A stretch of DNA of 64,000 nt from Azospirillum humicireducens (GTDB lineage Bacteria > Pseudomonadota > Alphaproteobacteria > Azospirillales > Azospirillaceae): the NCBI RefSeq assembly GCF_001639105.2, contig NZ_CP015285.1, positions 2,906,001 to 2,970,000 of the forward strand, written 5' to 3'. A program made the translations under genes and the position numbers. The number at the start of each line of letters is the position of its first letter. Position 1 is the first letter of the stretch. The notes beneath the pieces are model-generated. The model was given only the letters and a program-made list of their open reading frames with translations. It ran no database searches and was not told the DNA's origin. Below are positions 8,164 to 17,000 of this stretch, piece by piece.

Positions 8164-9357
8164 TCAGGCCGGCGCCTCGCAAGGCTGCCATCCCAGCGCG
8201 GCGGACAGGTCGGCCCCCTTCAGCGTGGCGAAACTGGTCTTGATCGCGGTCAGGTCGGTGCCGCGCAGCACCACCCCGGCAAGGCTCGCGTCGCGCAGGT
8301 CGGCACCGGTCAGCCGCGCCTTGGCGAAGCTGGTCGGCCACAGGCGGCTGCCGTCGCCGCTGAGGTCGACCTTGCGGAACTTCGCCCGCCACAGTTTGGC
8401 GCCGGCCAGATTGGCGCCTTCCAGGTTGCAGCCGGACAGATCGGCGCTGGTGAAATCGGCATCGCGCAGGTCGCTGTAGGACAGGTCGGCCATCATCAGC
8501 TTGGCGCCGGAGAAATCCGCCCCGCGCAGCCCGCTGAAGCGCATCACCGCCCCGCACAGCAGCTGGTTGGCGAAATTGTAGCCGCGCAGGTCGATGCGCT
8601 GGAACTGGATGCGCTCCCCGCCCTTCCCCAGCTTCTCCACCCAGATTTGATGCTCGGCGATCAAGTCGGACATCCGCGCCGCGGTGGTGGTCAGCCCGGT
8701 GCCGTCCACATCGACGCCGTGCCGCTCAAGCGCCACCCGCAATTCCTCGTTCAGCCGGGCGCCGCACATCAGCACGCCGTCCAGCGTCGCCTTGCGCATG
8801 GTCGCTCCCGTCAGGTCAGCCCCGATCAGGATGGCGCCGCTGAGGTCGCTGCCGCTGAGATCCGCGCCTGACAGGTCGCTGCCGCTGAAATCGCATTGCG
8901 CCATCCGGCAATCGGTCAGGACCGCCTGGGTCAGGCTGCAGCCGACGAAGGTCGTGGTGCCGTCACTGTTGCCAGCGGCGCGGAGCTCGCCGGCGTCCAG
9001 CACCATGCCGCGGCGCAGGTCGGCGCCCTGCAGGTTGGCGTTCTGAAGTTTCGCACCGTCGACCCTGGCCCCGCGCAGATCGGCGCCTTGCAGCTGCGCG
9101 CCGGTGAGGTCGGCCCTGGACAGGTCGGCGCCATAGAGATCGGCCTTCGACAGCACGGTGCCGATCATCCGCGCCCGCGCCAGGCTGGCGCCCGTCAGCT
9201 TGGCACCCGACAGGTTGACGCGGTTGAGGCCCAATCCGGCCAAATCGTAAAAGCTGAGATTGGCGCGGCGCCCCCGTCCGGTCGGGTCGCGCAGCAGCCA
9301 TTGCTGGTGCCGCACCAGCGCGTCGCGAACCGCCCGAAGGTAGCGTTCTTCCATCAT
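8164..9357 (-). CDS. Pentapeptide-repeat protein
   Basis: A 397-residue protein built mainly of A(D/N)LxX pentapeptide repeats, which fold as a square right-handed beta helix. Two repeat blocks are visible: about residues 38-210 (for example KADLYGADLSRADLTGAQL) and about 285-395 (SGADFSGAKLMMADLSYSDL). They are separated by about 70 residues without repeats, including RVALERHGVDVDGTGL and IAEHQIWVEKLGKGG. The function of this class is unknown; some pentapeptide proteins protect DNA gyrase, but nothing here points to that. The first ATG pair (9357 and 9354) was chosen; the frame extends upstream to 9561 without repeat character. It is convergent with the BMP gene. Confidence 0.85.
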   Translation of the reverse strand: MMEERYLRAVRDALVRHQQWLLRDPTGRGRRANLSFYDLAGLGLNRVNLSGAKLTGASLARARMIGTVLSKADLYGADLSRADLTGAQLQGADLRGARVDGAKLQNANLQGADLRRGMVLDAGELRAAGNSDGTTTFVGCSLTQAVLTDCRMAQCDFSGSDLSGADLSGSDLSGAILIGADLTGATMRKATLDGVLMCGARLNEELRVALERHGVDVDGTGLTTTAARMSDLIAEHQIWVEKLGKGGERIQFQRIDLRGYNFANQLLCGAVMRFSGLRGADFSGAKLMMADLSYSDLRDADFTSADLSGCNLEGANLAGAKLWRAKFRKVDLSGDGSRLWPTSFAKARLTGADLRDASLAGVVLRGTDLTAIKTSFATLKGADLSAALGWQPCEAPA

Positions 9358-9659
9358 GCGGCGCGTCGTTGCCCCGGCATTGCCGTCCCGGACACGCTGT
9401 CCCGGACTGTTGGCAACCGGGATGTTACCGAAACCGAATCGATTCCGGAAGGCATCTCCCCTCGAACCTGTGCCGGACCGGCAAGATTCCACCTGTCGCA
9501 GCCTCAGATCCGTTCCAGCCGGTTCCGCCGATCCTGCCCGACATAGGACGACCGCCATCACGGACGCGTGATCGACACCACGCCACGCTTGGGCCGGCGG
9601 CAGGACCGACCAATATAGTGGGTCTGAGACACCGAAAACCGAAAGCGGAGACCGGCGGA
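9358..9659. other. 302-base intergenic region between divergent pentapeptide and msrB genes
   Basis: No supported gene was found. It must hold the promoters of the two divergent genes. A relatively AT-rich stretch (CCAATATAGTGGG near 9610-9622) lies about 40 bases before the msrB start and may be its -10 region; this is a guess from position. Confidence 0.4.
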
Positions 9660-10076
9660 ATGCCCGACTCGGACAACACCAACACGGCCAAGAGCGAGCA
9701 GGATTGGAAGCGGGAGCTGTCCCCCAACCAGTTCAAGGTCCTGCGAGAACACGCGACCGAATATCCCGGCACCAGCCCGCTGAACGACGAGAAGCGCCAG
9801 GGCGTCTACCGCTGCGCCGGCTGCGGACAGCCGCTCTATGCCAGCGACACCAAATACGAGAGCGGGTCGGGCTGGCCCAGCTTCTGGGAGCCGATAGCTG
9901 GGGCGGTGGAGACCTCCACCGACCACAAGCTGGCCTATCCGCGGACCGAGGTTCATTGCGCCAACTGCAAAGGCCATCTCGGCCATGTCTTCGATGACGG
10001 GCCACAACCGACAGGGAAGCGCTACTGCATGAACGGTATCGCCATGACGTTCGTGCCGTCGGGAAAGTCCGGCTGA
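9660..10076 (+). CDS. msrB: Peptide-methionine (R)-S-oxide reductase
   Basis: A 138-residue MsrB, which reduces methionine-R-sulfoxide in proteins and is recycled by thioredoxin. Both zinc-binding CxxC pairs are present (CAGC and CANC), as are the family signatures SGSGWPSFWEPI and TEVHCANCKGHLGHVF. The catalytic cysteine sits in GKRYCMNGIAM near the C-terminus. The ATG at 9660 has GGAG 9 bases upstream (9647-9650). The length is typical for the single-domain enzyme. It appears to be a single-gene unit followed by two strong hairpins. Confidence 0.95.
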   Translation: MPDSDNTNTAKSEQDWKRELSPNQFKVLREHATEYPGTSPLNDEKRQGVYRCAGCGQPLYASDTKYESGSGWPSFWEPIAGAVETSTDHKLAYPRTEVHCANCKGHLGHVFDDGPQPTGKRYCMNGIAMTFVPSGKSG

Positions 10077-10089
10077 CCCACGGAACAAT

Positions 10090-10129
10090 GACCGGGTGCC
10101 GGGTTCCTTCGTCTGTTCGGCGCCCGGTC
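10090..10129 (+). terminator. Large hairpin after msrB
   Basis: GACCGGGTGCC at 10090-10100 pairs with GGCGCCCGGTC at 10119-10129 (11 pairs, one G-T wobble) around an 18-base loop, starting 13 bases after the msrB stop. There is no T-run directly after it, so it may act as a Rho-independent-like or stabilising structure. Confidence 0.5.
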
Positions 10130-10130
10130 A

Positions 10131-10157
10131 TAAACCCTCCCCAAAAAGGTGGGTTTA
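10131..10157. repeat. Second inverted repeat downstream of msrB
   Basis: TAAACCC (10131-10137) and GGGTTTA (10151-10157) form a perfect 7-base inverted repeat with an inner CC/GG pair around an A5 loop, immediately after the previous hairpin. It lies 160 bases upstream of the first coiled-coil gene. It could be part of the msrB terminator or an operator for that gene. Confidence 0.4.
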
Positions 10158-10316
10158 CCCCTAACTGAGCTAAAAATGACAACCTTGGAACAAAGCGCAA
10201 TGGTATGATCCCTTTCGTGCGGCGGGTTGTCGCGAGAGCGTCGCGGCTCTCGGCCGTCCGTGGCACCATGCGTCGTCGAAGCGGCGCAGGCATTCGGTCC
10301 GGCTGGCGGAGGGCGA

Positions 10317-10880
10317 ATGGTCATTTCGGCCGAGTTCCTGGGGATGCTGCTTCTGATCACCAGCGCCGCCGCGCTCGGCCTGTCGATCGTGATCGATGTC
10401 GGCCGCGTCAGCGCCGAAAAGGCGCGTGAGGCGATGAACCAGAGATTGTACGACAAGAAGCGCGCCGCGCTGGCCGAATGGCGCCAGAAGACGGAGCGCA
10501 AGCGCGTCGACCTGACCACCCTGCAGGCCCGCCTGACCGAATTCAACGGCCGGCGCCAGAAGGCGCTGACGGAGTTGCGGGCTCTGGAGTTCTCCAAGAT
10601 CGAACTGGTGCACGAGCTGGGCGACCTGGAGTCGGACGGCGACGTCTATTGGGCACAGCTGGCGGTCGGTCCCAATTTCAACGAGCTGGACCGCAAGGAC
10701 ATCGTCTTCTCCCGCCAGATCTGGGAGTACCGCAACGTCGCCCACATCACCGCCCCCTCGGCCGAACAGGCGCATGCAACGGTTCGCGCCAGCTTTTCCC
10801 AGCGCAACGGCCTGATCTGTTCGCCGGTGGTGCCGCTGGCCCTCGCTCCCGATCCCGAGGCGGAGGCGACCGCAGCATGA
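10317..10880 (+). CDS. Single-pass membrane coiled-coil protein, unknown function (copy 1)
   Basis: A 187-residue protein I do not recognise by name. Residues 1-28 are one hydrophobic helix (EFLGMLLLITSAAALGLSIVI). Residues 30-110 are strongly charged heptad-like coiled coil (AEKAREAMNQRLYDKKRAAL, then TTLQARLTEFNGRRQKALTE). Residues 110-175 form a small globular part (DVYWAQLAVGPNFNELD, RNVAHITAPSAEQAHATVR). The ATG at 10317 has GGAGGG just upstream (10308-10313). The layout closely matches the next protein, suggesting paralogues that may assemble together. Its stop overlaps the start of an 11-codon ORF, which in turn overlaps copy 2, so the three are translationally coupled. Confidence 0.75.
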   Translation: MVISAEFLGMLLLITSAAALGLSIVIDVGRVSAEKAREAMNQRLYDKKRAALAEWRQKTERKRVDLTTLQARLTEFNGRRQKALTELRALEFSKIELVHELGDLESDGDVYWAQLAVGPNFNELDRKDIVFSRQIWEYRNVAHITAPSAEQAHATVRASFSQRNGLICSPVVPLALAPDPEAEATAA

Positions 10881-10912
10881 TGGGCGGCGGCATGATGGGA
10901 ATGGCCCGATGA
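10877..10912 (+). CDS. 11-codon Met/Gly-rich linker ORF (MMGGGMMGMAR)
   Basis: The ATG at 10877 overlaps the TGA of copy 1 (ATGA), and its own TGA at 10910-10912 overlaps the ATG of copy 2 (ATGA again). The peptide would be MMGGGMMGMAR. It may be a translation-coupling device that carries ribosomes across the 28-base gap, a real micropeptide, or chance. The double overlap is what makes it notable. Confidence 0.4.
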   Translation: MMGGGMMGMAR

Positions 10913-11541
10913 CCGGCATGATGCTGTATTTCGCGCTTGGCCTGATGGTGCTGACCGTCCTGTCCAACCGATACTGGCGCCGCCAGCTGACCCTGACGCG
11001 GATTGCCATGTCCAAGCTGAAGGAGAGGGTGGACGACGTGACCAGGGAGGTGGCGGACATCGCCACCGACTATGCCCAGCTGGCCCAGCATCAGGCGGAC
11101 ATGGAAAAGCGCGTCCAGAAGGCGGAAATCGACATGCAGGCCGCCATCCTGGAACTGGATCAGAAGAAGGGCGCCCCCATGCAGCGCTACTTCGTGTTCG
11201 ACCGGAACGAGCCGCGCCCCGGTCGCTTCTGGGAGGTCGCGGTGCGCTTCCAGCCGATGGCGGTCAGTTTCGCCGACCAGCGCGGCTATCGCGGCTGGAC
11301 CGGCATCCGCCGCGTCCTGCTGGTCGCCGACGGCGAGCGTGACGCGCGCGAACGGGTGGCCGCCCGTTACCCCCGCAAGGCGGGTTTCGAAATCGTTGAG
11401 GTCGCCGGCTGCCGCCTGAACGGCCTGACGGTGAACCGCATTTCCGAACTCAGCACCTTCCGCAAGCCCGGCAAGCCGGAGGAGGAGGCTGCGGCCGCGG
11501 CGGCCCGTCCGCAACGCCGCACCTCGCCGGCCCAATCCTGA
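10909..11541 (+). CDS. Single-pass membrane coiled-coil protein, unknown function (copy 2)
   Basis: A 210-residue protein with the same plan as the upstream one: an N-terminal membrane helix (MMLYFALGLMVLTVLSN), a coiled coil at about residues 30-90 (MSKLKERVDDVTREVADIA, MEKRVQKAEIDMQAAILELD), then a globular domain (GRFWEVAVRFQPMAV, RRVLLVADGERDARERVAA). The globular part aligns by eye with copy 1: RNVAHITAPSAEQAHATVR against RRVLLVADGERDARERVAA, each followed by an aromatic-basic stretch and a short strand. The last 25 residues are Glu/Ala-rich and look disordered. No strong ribosome site of its own is seen; coupling through the preceding ATGA is likely. Function unknown; a membrane-tethered scaffold is one possibility. 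Confidence 0.75.
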   Translation: MTGMMLYFALGLMVLTVLSNRYWRRQLTLTRIAMSKLKERVDDVTREVADIATDYAQLAQHQADMEKRVQKAEIDMQAAILELDQKKGAPMQRYFVFDRNEPRPGRFWEVAVRFQPMAVSFADQRGYRGWTGIRRVLLVADGERDARERVAARYPRKAGFEIVEVAGCRLNGLTVNRISELSTFRKPGKPEEEAAAAAARPQRRTSPAQS

Positions 11542-11562
11542 ATCGGGTGCAGACGAGGCCGA

Positions 11563-12258
11563 TCAGTCCACCGCGGCCTGGAACATATACCCCATGCCAT
11601 GCACGGTGACGATTCGGGTCGGTTCGGCCGGATCGGGCTCCACCACCCTGCGCAGACGGCGGACCAGCCGGTCGATCGACCGGTCGTAGGGCACGGAATC
11701 GCCCCGCAGCGTCAGGTCCAGCAGATCGTCGCGGCTCAGCACCCGCCCCGGATTCTCGACGAAGGCCGCCAGCAGTTCGAATTCGGCGGAGGTCAGCCGC
11801 GCATCTTCGCCGCCCGGATCGCGCAGGCGGCGCTTGTCCAGATGCAGCTCCCACCCGTCGAACCGCTTCACCCGTCCGCCGGCCGGCCGGGTCGGCTTGG
11901 CGATGCGGCGCAGCAGGCTGCGGGTGCGGGCCAGGATCTCGCGCGGCTCGAACGGCTTGGTGATGTAGTCGTCGGCACCCAGCTCCAGCCCGATCAGCCG
12001 GTCCATCCGGTCGGAACGGCCTGTGATCAGAATGATGCCGATGTTGGAGGTAGCCCGCAATTCGCGCGTCACCGCCAGACCGTCCTTGCCGGGAAGCCGG
12101 ATGTCCAGCAGCAGCAGGTCGATCCGCCCGCGCGCCAGCAGCGCCGAGAGCTGATCGCCGTCGCGCGCCAGCATCACCCGATACCCCTCGCCTTCCAGAT
12201 AGGCCTTCAGGGTCTCGCGGGTGATGGGATCGTCGTCGACCACCGCGATGGTGTTCAT
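11563..12258 (-). CDS. OmpR/TorR-type response regulator
   Basis: A 231-residue DNA-binding response regulator. The receiver domain (1-120) has the acidic pocket VVDDD, the phospho-acceptor Asp52 in LLLLDIRLPGKDG and the conserved lysine in DDYITKPFEPREIL. The C-terminal winged helix (about 130-228) includes LTSAEFELLAAFVENPGRVL and the recognition region SIDRLVRRLRRVVEPDP. The motif set most resembles TorR/ArcA-like OmpR regulators. No kinase is directly adjacent; the nearest is the TorS-like hybrid kinase at 14007-17525, beyond the MocR-type gene. Pairing with that kinase is inference. It is divergent from the MocR-type gene (149-base gap). Confidence 0.88.
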   Translation of the reverse strand: MNTIAVVDDDPITRETLKAYLEGEGYRVMLARDGDQLSALLARGRIDLLLLDIRLPGKDGLAVTRELRATSNIGIILITGRSDRMDRLIGLELGADDYITKPFEPREILARTRSLLRRIAKPTRPAGGRVKRFDGWELHLDKRRLRDPGGEDARLTSAEFELLAAFVENPGRVLSRDDLLDLTLRGDSVPYDRSIDRLVRRLRRVVEPDPAEPTRIVTVHGMGYMFQAAVD

Positions 12259-12407
12259 TGTCCCCCGTGACGGAGTCCGATGGCCCGCGGATTGTCTGCC
12301 GGCCCCTCATACCAAAGCTATCGGTTCCGCCAACCGGACACAAGGTGGAGCGCACCGCCTCCTCACTGCTGGCATCCGCTGATTGTGCGGCCTGCACAGA
12401 AGGGGAA

Positions 12408-13886
12408 ATGATGACAATCGCACCGAACTTGCCAGAAGGCGGGGACAATGCCACATTTGTACTCATGACAAATTGGACCCCGAACCTGGAGGGCCGCGCT
12501 GGCCCGCTCTACCGCGTCATCGCCGACGCGCTGGCCGACGACATCGCGGACGGCGCGCTGGCGGTCGGAACCCGCCTGCCCACCCACCGCGACCTCGCCT
12601 TCCGCCTCGGCGTGACGGTGGGCACGGTGACTCGCGCCTATACGGAAGCGGAAAAGCGCGGTCTGATCGGTGGAGAGGTTGGACGCGGAACCTTCGTCCA
12701 GGGTCAGCGCCCACCGGCGACGCCCCTGCCGCTCGGCTGGCCGCCGGCCGGAGAGATGTCCGCCGGGGAGACGGGCACGGAAACCGCCATCGTCAACATG
12801 ACGACGGTCCACCCCGAACATGCGGTCGCGGTGCAGGCCTTCGGCCAGACGCTTGCCGCCATCGGAGCCTCCGGCCGCGCCGCGGCGCTGATCGGATACG
12901 GCCCGCATGCCGGTCTGCCCGACCATCGCACAGCCGCCGCCGCATGGCTGGAGCGCCAGCACCGGGTGCAGGCGACGGCCGACTCGGTGCTGCTGACCAC
13001 CGGGGCGCAGAATGCGCTGGCGGTGGCGCTGGCCGCCGTCGCCCGCCCCGGCGACGTCATCCTGGCGGAACGGCTGACCAACATCGGCACCAAGGCGCTG
13101 GCGGCCACCCAGGGCTATCACCTGGAAGGGGTCGCCATCGACGAGCATGGGCTGGTGCCCGACGCCTTCGACAGCGCCTGCCGCCGGCTGGGACCGAAGG
13201 CGGTCTATCTGGTGCCGACCCTGCAGAATCCGACCGCGGTGGTGATGCCCGCCACCCGCCGCCGCGAGATCGCCGAGATCGCCCGCCGCTATGGTGTGAT
13301 CCTGATCGAGGACGACGTGTTCGGCTTCATGGTGCCGGACGCCCGTCCGATCCAGACCATCGCCCCCGACATCACCCTCTATGTGTCGAGCGTGTCCAAG
13401 AGCCTCGCCGCCGGGCTGCGGCTGGGCTTCGTCGTCGCCCCGGCGGAGCTGCGCTCCCGTGTCGAGACCGCCATCCGCGCGCTGCAATATTCCGCCCCAG
13501 CCCTGCCGGCGGAGGTGGTGGCGCGCTGGATCCAGGACGGCACCGCCGACCGCATCGTCGCCACCCAGCGGGAAGAGGATCTGGCCCGCCAGCGGCTTGC
13601 CCGCTCCATCCTGCCGGCCGGCACCGTCTATGGCAGTTCGGCGGCACAGCATCTGTGGCTGGTCCTGCCGGAGCCCTGGCGGCGCGAGGACTTCATCGGC
13701 GAGGCGAGGCGCCGCGGCGTGATCGTCACCGGCGCCGACGCCTTCGCCGTCGGCCGCGCCAGCGCGCCCCATGCGGTGCGCGTGGGGCTGTGCATGCCCC
13801 GCAGCCGCGACGAGGCCGCCCGCGGCCTGCGCGCGCTGGCCGATGCGCTGGACGCGCCGGCGGCGGCGATGCTGTCGATCGTGTAG
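12408..13886 (+). CDS. MocR-type regulator: GntR DNA-binding domain fused to a PLP aminotransferase fold
   Basis: A 492-residue MocR/PdxR-type regulator. Residues about 20-95 are a GntR winged helix (GPLYRVIADALADDIADGAL, LPTHRDLAFRLGVTVGTVTR). The rest is a class I aminotransferase-like fold with LLTTGAQNALAVAL, VPTLQNPTAVVMP and the PLP-lysine segment YVSSVSKSLAAGLRLGFV. Such proteins use PLP or an adduct as effector and often control PLP, GABA or amino-acid genes. The start at 12408 has AGGGGA upstream. Many homologues begin at the later in-frame ATG at 12465 (MTNWTPNLEGRAGPLY), which lacks a ribosome site, so the true start is uncertain. Its target genes are not evident. Confidence 0.88.
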   Translation: MMTIAPNLPEGGDNATFVLMTNWTPNLEGRAGPLYRVIADALADDIADGALAVGTRLPTHRDLAFRLGVTVGTVTRAYTEAEKRGLIGGEVGRGTFVQGQRPPATPLPLGWPPAGEMSAGETGTETAIVNMTTVHPEHAVAVQAFGQTLAAIGASGRAAALIGYGPHAGLPDHRTAAAAWLERQHRVQATADSVLLTTGAQNALAVALAAVARPGDVILAERLTNIGTKALAATQGYHLEGVAIDEHGLVPDAFDSACRRLGPKAVYLVPTLQNPTAVVMPATRRREIAEIARRYGVILIEDDVFGFMVPDARPIQTIAPDITLYVSSVSKSLAAGLRLGFVVAPAELRSRVETAIRALQYSAPALPAEVVARWIQDGTADRIVATQREEDLARQRLARSILPAGTVYGSSAAQHLWLVLPEPWRREDFIGEARRRGVIVTGADAFAVGRASAPHAVRVGLCMPRSRDEAARGLRALADALDAPAAAMLSIV

Positions 13887-13905
13887 GGACGCGTCACACC
13901 AGCGC

Positions 13906-13935
13906 CTCTCGATCGTGACCTGTCAGGATCGAGAG
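13906..13935. terminator. Perfect 9-base inverted repeat between convergent genes
   Basis: CTCTCGATC (13906-13914) and GATCGAGAG (13927-13935) flank a 12-base loop. It lies between the converging ends of the MocR-type gene and the hybrid kinase gene and could stop transcription from both sides. No T-run is present. Confidence 0.45.
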
Positions 13936-14006
13936 CTTCGGCGGCATGGGCCGCCGCCGCGCCGGTCGGCGCGGATACCGGCGGTCATTGGCAAAGACCT
14001 CCGGTA

Positions 14007-17000
14007 CTACGCCCCCTGCAGCATCCCCTGTACCGCGTCCATCGCCGCAAGCCCGCGGCTGAACACCGATTCCGCGGTCGCGGCCAATTCCTGCGCCTCG
14101 CCGCGGCGGCCTTCGCGCATGCCATCCTCCACCGCGCGCATCAGCCCGACGAAGCGGGTCAGGCCGAAATGGCTGGCTGCCCCGGCCAGACGGTGGGCGA
14201 TGTCCTCGATCTCATCGTCGGGCGTATCGGCGGCGGTCAGACGGGGCAGCCCCTCCTGCGCTGAATCCAGCAGCAGCCCGCGGATGGTGGCGAAGCGCGC
14301 CGGTCCAAGGGAGCGGATGTAACGCTCCAGAATCTCGTCGCTCACATCCTCCTCCTCCACCATCAGCGGGCGGGCGGGGACCGCGACGACGGCTTCGTCG
14401 CCCGCCAGAACCTCACCATCGCCGCGTTCGGCGACAGCATTGGACAGGAGGTGCATCAGCCGTTCCGGGAAGATTGGCTTTTCGATCACCGCATCGATGC
14501 CGGCGGCAAGGTAGCGGGCACGGTCGGCGGCGAAGACGTTGGCGGTCACCGCGACGATCGGCACCGCCGCCCGGTCGGCATCCGGGAAGGCGCGGATGCG
14601 GCGCGCCACTTCGGGACCGTCGATGTCGGGCAAGCGGATGTCCAGAAGCACGGCGTCGTAGCGCCGCCGCACCGCCAGTTCCAGCGCCTTCTCTCCCGTT
14701 TCGGCGACGGTGATGCGGTGCCCGGCGTCGGACAGCAGGCCGAGCGCCACCTCGCGGTTGATCGCGTCGTCCTCCACCAGCAGCAGGGCCAGCGACCGCA
14801 CCCGGCTGATCGGCAGAAGCCGGCCGGGCCGCAGTGCCGGCAGGGCGGTTTCTTCCACCCGCTGCAGGGGAATGGTGACAGTGAAGACGCTGCCCAGCCC
14901 GACCGCGCTGTCGACCCGGATGCTGCCCTGCATGGCGTCCAGCAGGTGCCGCACGATGGCGAGCCCCAGCCCACTGCCGCCGAAGCGCCGCGCGATGGTG
15001 GGGTCTGCCTGTTCCAGCTTCTCGAAGATGGCGGCACGGCGTTCCGCCGGCACGCCGATGCCGGTGTCGCGCACGGCCAGTTTCAGCATTTCGCCGGCCT
15101 CTCCGCTTCCGGAACGTTCCGGCGCCGGTTCGATATCGACACGCAGGTCCACGCCACCGCGCTCGGTGAACTTCACCGCGTTGCCGACAAGGTTCACCAG
15201 GATCTGGCGCAGCCGCTGGCGATCCACCACCACCAGTTCCGGCACGGTCGGCGCGATGTCGAGGTCGAGGTCGATCCCCTTCTCGTTCGCCAGTCCTTCC
15301 ACTGTCGCAACGACCTCTTCCAGCACCGGCAGCAGGGCGCAGGGAGCGGGGTCGAGGTCGAGCTTGCCATCCTCGATCTTGCGAAGGTCGAGGATGTCGT
15401 TGACCTGATCGAGCAGCCCATGGCCGCAGCGCATGATCGACATGGCATAGCGCCGCTCGCCCGCATGCAGCTGCCCGGTCAGCAGGAGCCGGCAGAGGCC
15501 GAGGATGCCGTTCAGCGGGGTGCGCATCTCATGGCTGACGGTGGCAAGGAATTCGGTCTTGGCGGCGTCGGCGCGCTCCGCCCGCTCCTTGGCCTGCCGC
15601 AGCTCCTCGCGCGCCCGGCGCGACGCGGTGATGTCGTTGGCGACGCAAATGATGCGGCAGCGGCCGTCGCCCGACCATTCGAAAGGATGACGCTGCAGGG
15701 CGAAGACCGCACTCTCGCCATTGCGGGCCAGCACCAGCTCCTCCACGCCCAGCGAGCGCATGGCGCCGGGAACGCCGCCGGCCAGCGCCCGCCCGGTCTC
15801 GTGCCCCAGCACCGCGGTCAGGGTGCGGTCCTCGATGTCGGCGCGGCGGGTGCCGAAGCAATCCTCCGCCGCCCGGTTCCACAGCACGACGCGGCCGGTA
15901 TCGCCCTCCAGCACGTAGAGCACGCTCGGCACATTGTCGATCACCGCATCCAGGAAGGCCTGCGTCCGGCGCAGCAGCTCCTCCGCCTCGCGGCGGCGGG
16001 TGATGTCGACCACCGAACTCAGCAGCACCTCCTCCCCCTGGAATTCGAAGGCGATGCCCGACAACAGGCCCCACAGCCGGCGGCCGGTGCGGGTCACCAG
16101 CTCCGTCTCGACGTCGAGCGCCAGACCGCTGGCGAAGACGTCGCGGACGAACTCCTCCCGCACCGCCGGGGCATACCAGACGGAGGCGGCCGGCCGGCCC
16201 AGCAGCTCGGCGGCATCGGCCACCTCGAACAGGTCGGCGGCGCGGCGGTTGACGAAACGGATCTGGCCGTCGGCGCGGCCTGAGATCACCAGCGGGACCG
16301 GTGCCGCCTCCAGCACCGTGCGCAGCCATTGCTCGTTGCGGCGCAACGCCTCGCTCTTGTCCTCGGTCTCCTGGATGTAGAAGCGGAGCGCGCGGGCCAA
16401 CTCGCCGATCTCGTCGGCACCGGTCGCCGGCACCTCCGCCCTGCCGCCCCCGGTGCGGTCGCGGATCGCCTCGCTGACCGCCCACAGCCGGGCCAGCACC
16501 TTGCGCCGGACATACAGCACCGACAGCACCATCCCCAGCACCACCACCCCGACGGAGGCGAAGAACAGGCGGGTGTAGGTGGTGGACACCTCGATCACCT
16601 GCTGGCGGCTTTCCTCCGCCGCCTTGGTCTGCTCGACGAAGATGCCGGTGTTCAGGCCGGTGTTGATCAGAGACACCTGATTGGCGCGGTCGACCAGCCC
16701 GTTCAGGGCCTCCGACGCCTGCAGTTCGGCCTGCCGCTGGCGGAAGACGGAACGGTCGCCCTCCACCACCGCGCGCATGCCCTCGGCAAGGCGGGTCAGC
16801 CGGTCCGATACCCCATCCGCAAGGCCCTGCGGCACGGAGGAGACAAGGCTTTCCAGCTGCGCCGCCCCGCCATCGGCCAGCCGGGCCAGGGCGAAGCTGT
16901 TCTCGGCCTGATGGACCGAGGCGATCAGGAACAGCAGCCGTTCGGCCATCGCCAGCCAGCGTTGCACACCGACATCCTCGACCCCGCGCAGCCCCGGTTC

